Shown: positions 6,863 through 9,014 of the stretch, piece after piece
Layout of the letters: each line of letters begins with the position of its first letter
Numbering within the stretch: the first letter of the stretch is position 1
DNA from: an uncultured Lachnospiraceae bacterium
Lineage (GTDB): Bacteria > Bacillota > Clostridia > Lachnospirales > Lachnospiraceae
DNA length: 9,014 bases
NCBI GenBank assembly: GCA_910585065.1
Contig: CAJUCG010000144.1
Coordinates: 1 to 9,014, forward strand
Reading direction: 5' to 3'
Notes under the pieces: generated by a model
The model's input: only the letters and a program-made list of their open reading frames with translations
What the model was told of the DNA's origin: nothing
Database searches by the model: none
Position numbers and translations under genes: made by a program

Positions 6863-7981
6863 TCACATTTTCCCGCCCGCCTTAAAATTATAGACTGGCT
6901 TTAGGATATCTGTAACTTCAACGCTGTCTTTAATATCCCCAAGAAGTTTCTCCATATCTCGATAGGCAAAGGGTGCCTCGTCCAGGGTATCCGCACCGAT
7001 ACAGCTACAGTAGATCCCTTTCATTTCATTTTTAAATGCCGATACGGTATAATGTTGTTTTACCTCACTCCGCTGTATGCGGCGACCGGAACCGTGAGGT
7101 GCTGAATTATTCCACTCTAAATTTCCCTTCCCTTTCCCAAGAACAACACCATCCCGCATATTTACCGGAATAATCACTTGCTCCCCTTCCTTTGCGGAGA
7201 TCGCGCCCTTGCGCAGTATCCTTATCCCTTCCGACTCCTCCAGATAATTATGTACACTGGAAAATTCTTCCTCACACTTTAATTTCATCTCTTTTAAAAT
7301 CTGCCATAACATAATCTGCCGGTTAAGTTGTGCATATTCTTGGACGGTCTTGACATCTTCAATATAATCTTCCATGATTTCCCCCGTAAGCCATGTCATG
7401 GGATAGGGTACTTCCAGCCCTTCCTTCTTTAATATCTCCGCACCCGCCCGCAGATACCGTTCCGTCACTTCCTTTCCCAAATGCCTGCTGCCTGAATGGA
7501 TAACAAGATAAAATCTCCCTTCGGTATCCTTATCAACCTCAATAAAATGATTTCCACCGCCCAGTGTACCCAGACTTAAAAATGCTTTATCCCAGTTCAC
7601 CTCTCCAGGACAGCGAAGTTTTTCTAACGGAAATTCCTCCGCCATATGATGTATTGTACCGCGCACACGAAAACCCGACGGGATACTTTTACGTATCACA
7701 CTGTCCAATTTCTGTAATTCTATCTGTTTTCCCTTGATCCGCGCACAGGTAACCCCACAGCCAATATCAACCCCTAGCAAATTCGGAAGAATTCTCTCCC
7801 CTATTGTCATGGTCAGTCCTATCGTTCCCACCTGCCCGGGATGTACATCCGGCATAATGCGGATTTTGCTGCCGGAGGAAACAGGATTATCACAGATCAT
7901 TTTAATCTGTGCCTCCGCATAGGCTTCCACATCATCCGTAAATATTTTTGCTTTTGCATAATTTCCTGTAATTTCTTTCAT
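6863..7981 (-). CDS. rtcB: RNA ligase RtcB (3'-phosphate/5'-hydroxyl joining)
   Basis: RtcB joins RNA 2',3'-cyclic phosphate or 3'-phosphate ends to 5'-OH ends using GTP and Mn2+. It acts in the cytoplasm on broken tRNA or rRNA. The 372-residue protein is shorter than the E. coli type (about 408) but keeps the active site: D72 and C75 in G-V-D-I-G-C-G, H145 in G-G-G-N-H-F, H162 in H-S-G-S-R-H-L-G, H244 in V-H-N-Y, and the guanylylated histidine H296 in S-A-P-H-G-S-G-R-R. It also has the early P-D-V-H-P-G and the C-terminal K-P-V-Y-N-F-K-A-G-G. All metal ligands are present, so it should be active. The ATG at 7981 follows GGAGTG at about 8 bases, with a near-consensus promoter 30 bases upstream. 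No rtcA, rtcR or prfH partner is in view. Confidence 0.95.
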   Translation of the reverse strand: MKEITGNYAKAKIFTDDVEAYAEAQIKMICDNPVSSGSKIRIMPDVHPGQVGTIGLTMTIGERILPNLLGVDIGCGVTCARIKGKQIELQKLDSVIRKSIPSGFRVRGTIHHMAEEFPLEKLRCPGEVNWDKAFLSLGTLGGGNHFIEVDKDTEGRFYLVIHSGSRHLGKEVTERYLRAGAEILKKEGLEVPYPMTWLTGEIMEDYIEDVKTVQEYAQLNRQIMLWQILKEMKLKCEEEFSSVHNYLEESEGIRILRKGAISAKEGEQVIIPVNMRDGVVLGKGKGNLEWNNSAPHGSGRRIQRSEVKQHYTVSAFKNEMKGIYCSCIGADTLDEAPFAYRDMEKLLGDIKDSVEVTDILKPVYNFKAGGKM

Positions 7982-8013
7982 ATTGATTTCACTCCATTGT
8001 TATTTTTATTAAC

Positions 8014-8042
8014 ATTATACCATGTTCTTCGAAGATGTTCAA
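8014..8042 (-). promoter_or_regulatory. Near-consensus extended -10 promoter of rtcB with internal palindrome
   Basis: On the minus strand TTGAAC (8042-8037) and a perfect TATAAT (8019-8014) are exactly 17 bases apart, and TGG before the -10 makes it an extended -10. The start would fall near 8007, giving a leader of about 25 bases. The spacer holds a perfect 10-bp palindrome, TCTTCGAAGA (8026-8035), flanked by direct repeats ATGTTC (8022-8027 and 8035-8040), a position where a repressor could block the polymerase. Confidence 0.85.
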
Positions 8043-8219
8043 TTCTTATATAGCAAACCCAGCTCTGACGCTTAAATTTCTTTTTCCCTTTCCTTGATTT
8101 AAATGTTCTATTTTTTTCTCCCCTTTCTTTCCATTTCTGATGAAAAGCAAAAAAATCCTCTCTTCCTCCATGATCCATTTTTTTATTCTTTTTTGCTCTG
8201 GGCTTTTCTTCTCTCACCT
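8043..8219. other. Intergenic stretch between rtcB promoter and IS110 element, strongly purine-biased on the minus strand
   Basis: This region has long pyrimidine runs on the + strand and purine runs on the minus strand. It allows a lysine/arginine-rich minus-strand frame that ends at the rtcB start, but that frame has no convincing start codon with a ribosome binding site and its last codons run through the rtcB promoter. AAGGAGGTGA occurs on the minus strand at the junction with the insertion sequence (8214-8223) without a start codon at a suitable distance. If a gene once began or passed here, the insertion has cut it. I see no RNA gene. Confidence 0.4.
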
Positions 8220-8224
8220 CCTTG

Positions 8225-8230
8225 TATAAT
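8225..8230 (+). promoter_or_regulatory. -10 element at the IS left end, lacking its -35
   Basis: A perfect TATAAT lies within a few bases of the inferred left boundary. The sequence 17 bases upstream (8202-8207, GCTTTT) is a poor -35. In IS110 elements the circular intermediate joins right end to left end and builds a full promoter across the junction. This -10 is well placed for that, and would drive the bridge RNA and transposase mainly from the excised circle. A second possible -10, TATAAA, is at 8256-8261. Confidence 0.5.
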
Positions 8231-8282
8231 GTATTTAGGTTATTCAAGGGATACCTATAAACCCTTAGACCTACTTCTTTAC

Positions 8283-8468
8283 ATCTCCTGTCTGATAGGA
8301 GATAATGGTTTTATTAGATTGAGAGGATGATCGTCACCTCCTTGAGCGGCTCTGTTCGTACTTGAAAGACTGATCCCTCTCTCTAATAAGCTTTCCGCGT
8401 ATGAGTTGGATGTTGGTTGCCCTATGGCTTCTCTCCGTATTTAGCACAAGGTAGTGGCGCTTATTAGA
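8283..8468 (+). ncRNA. Candidate IS110 bridge RNA (target- and donor-binding loops)
   Basis: Three hairpins stand in a row. (1) A 5' hairpin: ATCTCCT/AGGAGAT (8283-8289 with 8297-8303, 7-base loop). (2) A target-binding-type stem-loop: the 3' arm 8372-8387 pairs fully with 8313-8332, leaving two 2-base bulges (8319-8320, 8327-8328), plus GTC/GAC inside (8333-8335 with 8368-8370). (3) A donor-binding-type stem-loop: a perfect 10-bp stem TCTAATAAGC (8382-8391) with 8459-8468. The first loop begins with TCACCTCCTTG (8334-8344), identical to the host flank 8214-8224. The second loop has ACAAGG (8446-8451), complementary to 8220-8225 at the element's start. This matches bridge RNA logic known from IS621. 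A T7 run at 8491-8497 after a weak hairpin could mark the 3' end; the 5' end may reach back to about 8237. Confidence 0.75.
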
Positions 8469-8511
8469 TGAGTGGTCTCCCAATCTGAAATTTTTTTCCT
8501 GAGGTGTTCTT

Positions 8512-9014
8512 ATGTTTTTTGTTGGCATTGACATTGGTAAAAATAATCATGTTGCTTCTATGATGGACAATACCGGAAAAGTAGTGTTCAAAGCTTTTTC
8601 CTTTCCCAATACTTCGGATGGAGGAAAAGCCTTGTTTTCCAAACTCGCTTCTTATTCCTTAAACCCCTCTGATTTTGAAATCGGTATGAAAGCTACCGGA
8701 CACTACTGGCTCTCCGTTTACTCTTTCCTCTTTGAGAAAAGTTTCCTGCTCCATGTTATCAACCCTATTCAGACGGATGGCTGGCGCAAGGGAACTGAGA
8801 TCCGCAAACGCAAAAACGATATCATTGATTCCCTCCTCATTGCCGACTTAATCCGTTATGGGCAGTTTGTGGAAACCAGGCTTGCGGATGAAGATTTATT
8901 TTCTCTGCGCACCCTTACCCGTTTCCGCACCTATCTGGTGGAATCTATCAGCGACCTGAAACGTAAGGTGGTTTGTGTGCTGGATCAGGTTTTCCCTGAA
9001 TACCAGTCTGTTTT
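8512..9014 (+). CDS. IS110-family transposase/recombinase, 3' part outside window; catalytic Glu replaced by Lys
   Basis: This DEDD (RuvC-like) recombinase works with a bridge RNA to excise and insert the element. The frame is open from the ATG at 8512 to the window edge (167 codons); GAGGTG lies 5 bases before the start. The RuvC-like domain begins with V-G-I-D-I-G-K-N-N-H (D7). The second motif reads G-M-K-A-T-G-H-Y-W where the family has G-M-E-A-T-G-H-Y-W, so the catalytic Glu is Lys60 (codon AAA, 8689-8691). The last two acids are present in R-K-N-D-I-I-D (D103, D106). The N-P-I-Q-T-D-G-W region between them is normal. The C-terminal Tnp domain with its catalytic Ser is beyond the window. 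A GAA to AAA change would explain the substitution and probably makes this copy inactive for strand cleavage. Confidence 0.92.
   Translation, partial: MFFVGIDIGKNNHVASMMDNTGKVVFKAFSFPNTSDGGKALFSKLASYSLNPSDFEIGMKATGHYWLSVYSFLFEKSFLLHVINPIQTDGWRKGTEIRKRKNDIIDSLLIADLIRYGQFVETRLADEDLFSLRTLTRFRTYLVESISDLKRKVVCVLDQVFPEYQSV

Larger units (their letters stand above)
8222..9014 (+). mobile_element. IS110-family insertion sequence, left part only (continues beyond window)
   Basis: The element consists of a long non-coding left end (about 290 bases) followed by a transposase gene that runs off the window. This is the IS110-group arrangement, in which the RNA guide lies before the gene. There are no obvious terminal inverted repeats, as is usual for this family. 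The left boundary is placed near 8220-8224 because an 11-base match between flank and guide loop ends there, and a 6-base match of the other guide loop (8446-8451) covers 8220-8225. A short inverted repeat, AAGGG/CCCTT (8246-8250 with 8262-8266), lies just inside. The exact boundary within CCTTG cannot be fixed without the right end. Confidence 0.8.

Noticed and set aside
7978..8247. Minus-strand frame of 89 codons, very Lys/Arg-rich, ending in an ATGA overlap with the rtcB start
   Set aside because: Its only upstream start is a TTG inside the insertion sequence, internal starts lack a ribosome binding site, its end runs through the rtcB promoter, and its composition simply reflects a purine-rich strand. 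It could be the tail of a gene cut by the insertion, but nothing supports a product.
8334..8534. Minus-strand frame opposite the bridge RNA region and transposase start
   Set aside because: It covers structured non-coding sequence and the opposite strand of the transposase, has no ribosome binding site and no recognisable protein features.
1..9014. CRISPR array, phage genes, toxin-antitoxin pair or defence system
   Set aside because: No regularly spaced repeats, no phage structural or integrase genes, and no recognisable toxin or defence proteins were seen on either strand.

Overview
The window looks like chromosomal DNA of an anaerobic, low-to-moderate GC Bacillota bacterium, most likely a clostridial gut-type species (Lachnospiraceae-like). 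I infer this from four things: strong AGGAGG-type ribosome binding sites, a ferredoxin-linked 2-oxoacid oxidoreductase, AraC and LysR regulators of Firmicutes style, and an IS110 transposase of a type I associate with that group. The assignment is inference and was not tested by search.

Layout. Positions 1-1297 (+ strand) hold an AraC/cupin regulator and a small acidic protein of unknown function. A strong bidirectional hairpin terminator (1373-1413) separates them from a long minus-strand block. Read in the direction of transcription (right to left), that block starts with a promoter at 5654-5681 and continues with porG, porD, porA and porB, the four subunits of a pyruvate (2-oxoacid):ferredoxin oxidoreductase, followed by a LysR-type regulator. 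Two dyads of the T-N11-A kind lie just upstream of the por promoter, so the LysR protein may control the operon next to it. Further right, also on the minus strand, are a probable tandem-GNAT protein (5799-6671) and an RtcB RNA ligase (6863-7981) with a near-consensus promoter at 8014-8042.

The right end is the left part of an IS110-family insertion sequence, cut by the window edge. Its transposase begins at 8512, and the glutamate of its DEDD catalytic set appears to be lysine. The roughly 290 bases before the transposase hold an apparent bridge RNA: a 5' hairpin and two larger stem-loops. The 5' side of the first loop repeats exactly the 11 bases found where the element meets host DNA (TCACCTCCTTG, 8334-8344 and 8214-8224). 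The 3' side of the second loop is complementary to the start of the element. This is the pattern expected of target and donor guides, and it places the left boundary near 8220-8224. The inferred target is the complement of a Shine-Dalgarno sequence, which would make this a ribosome-binding-site-homing element. This is the most interesting signal in the window.
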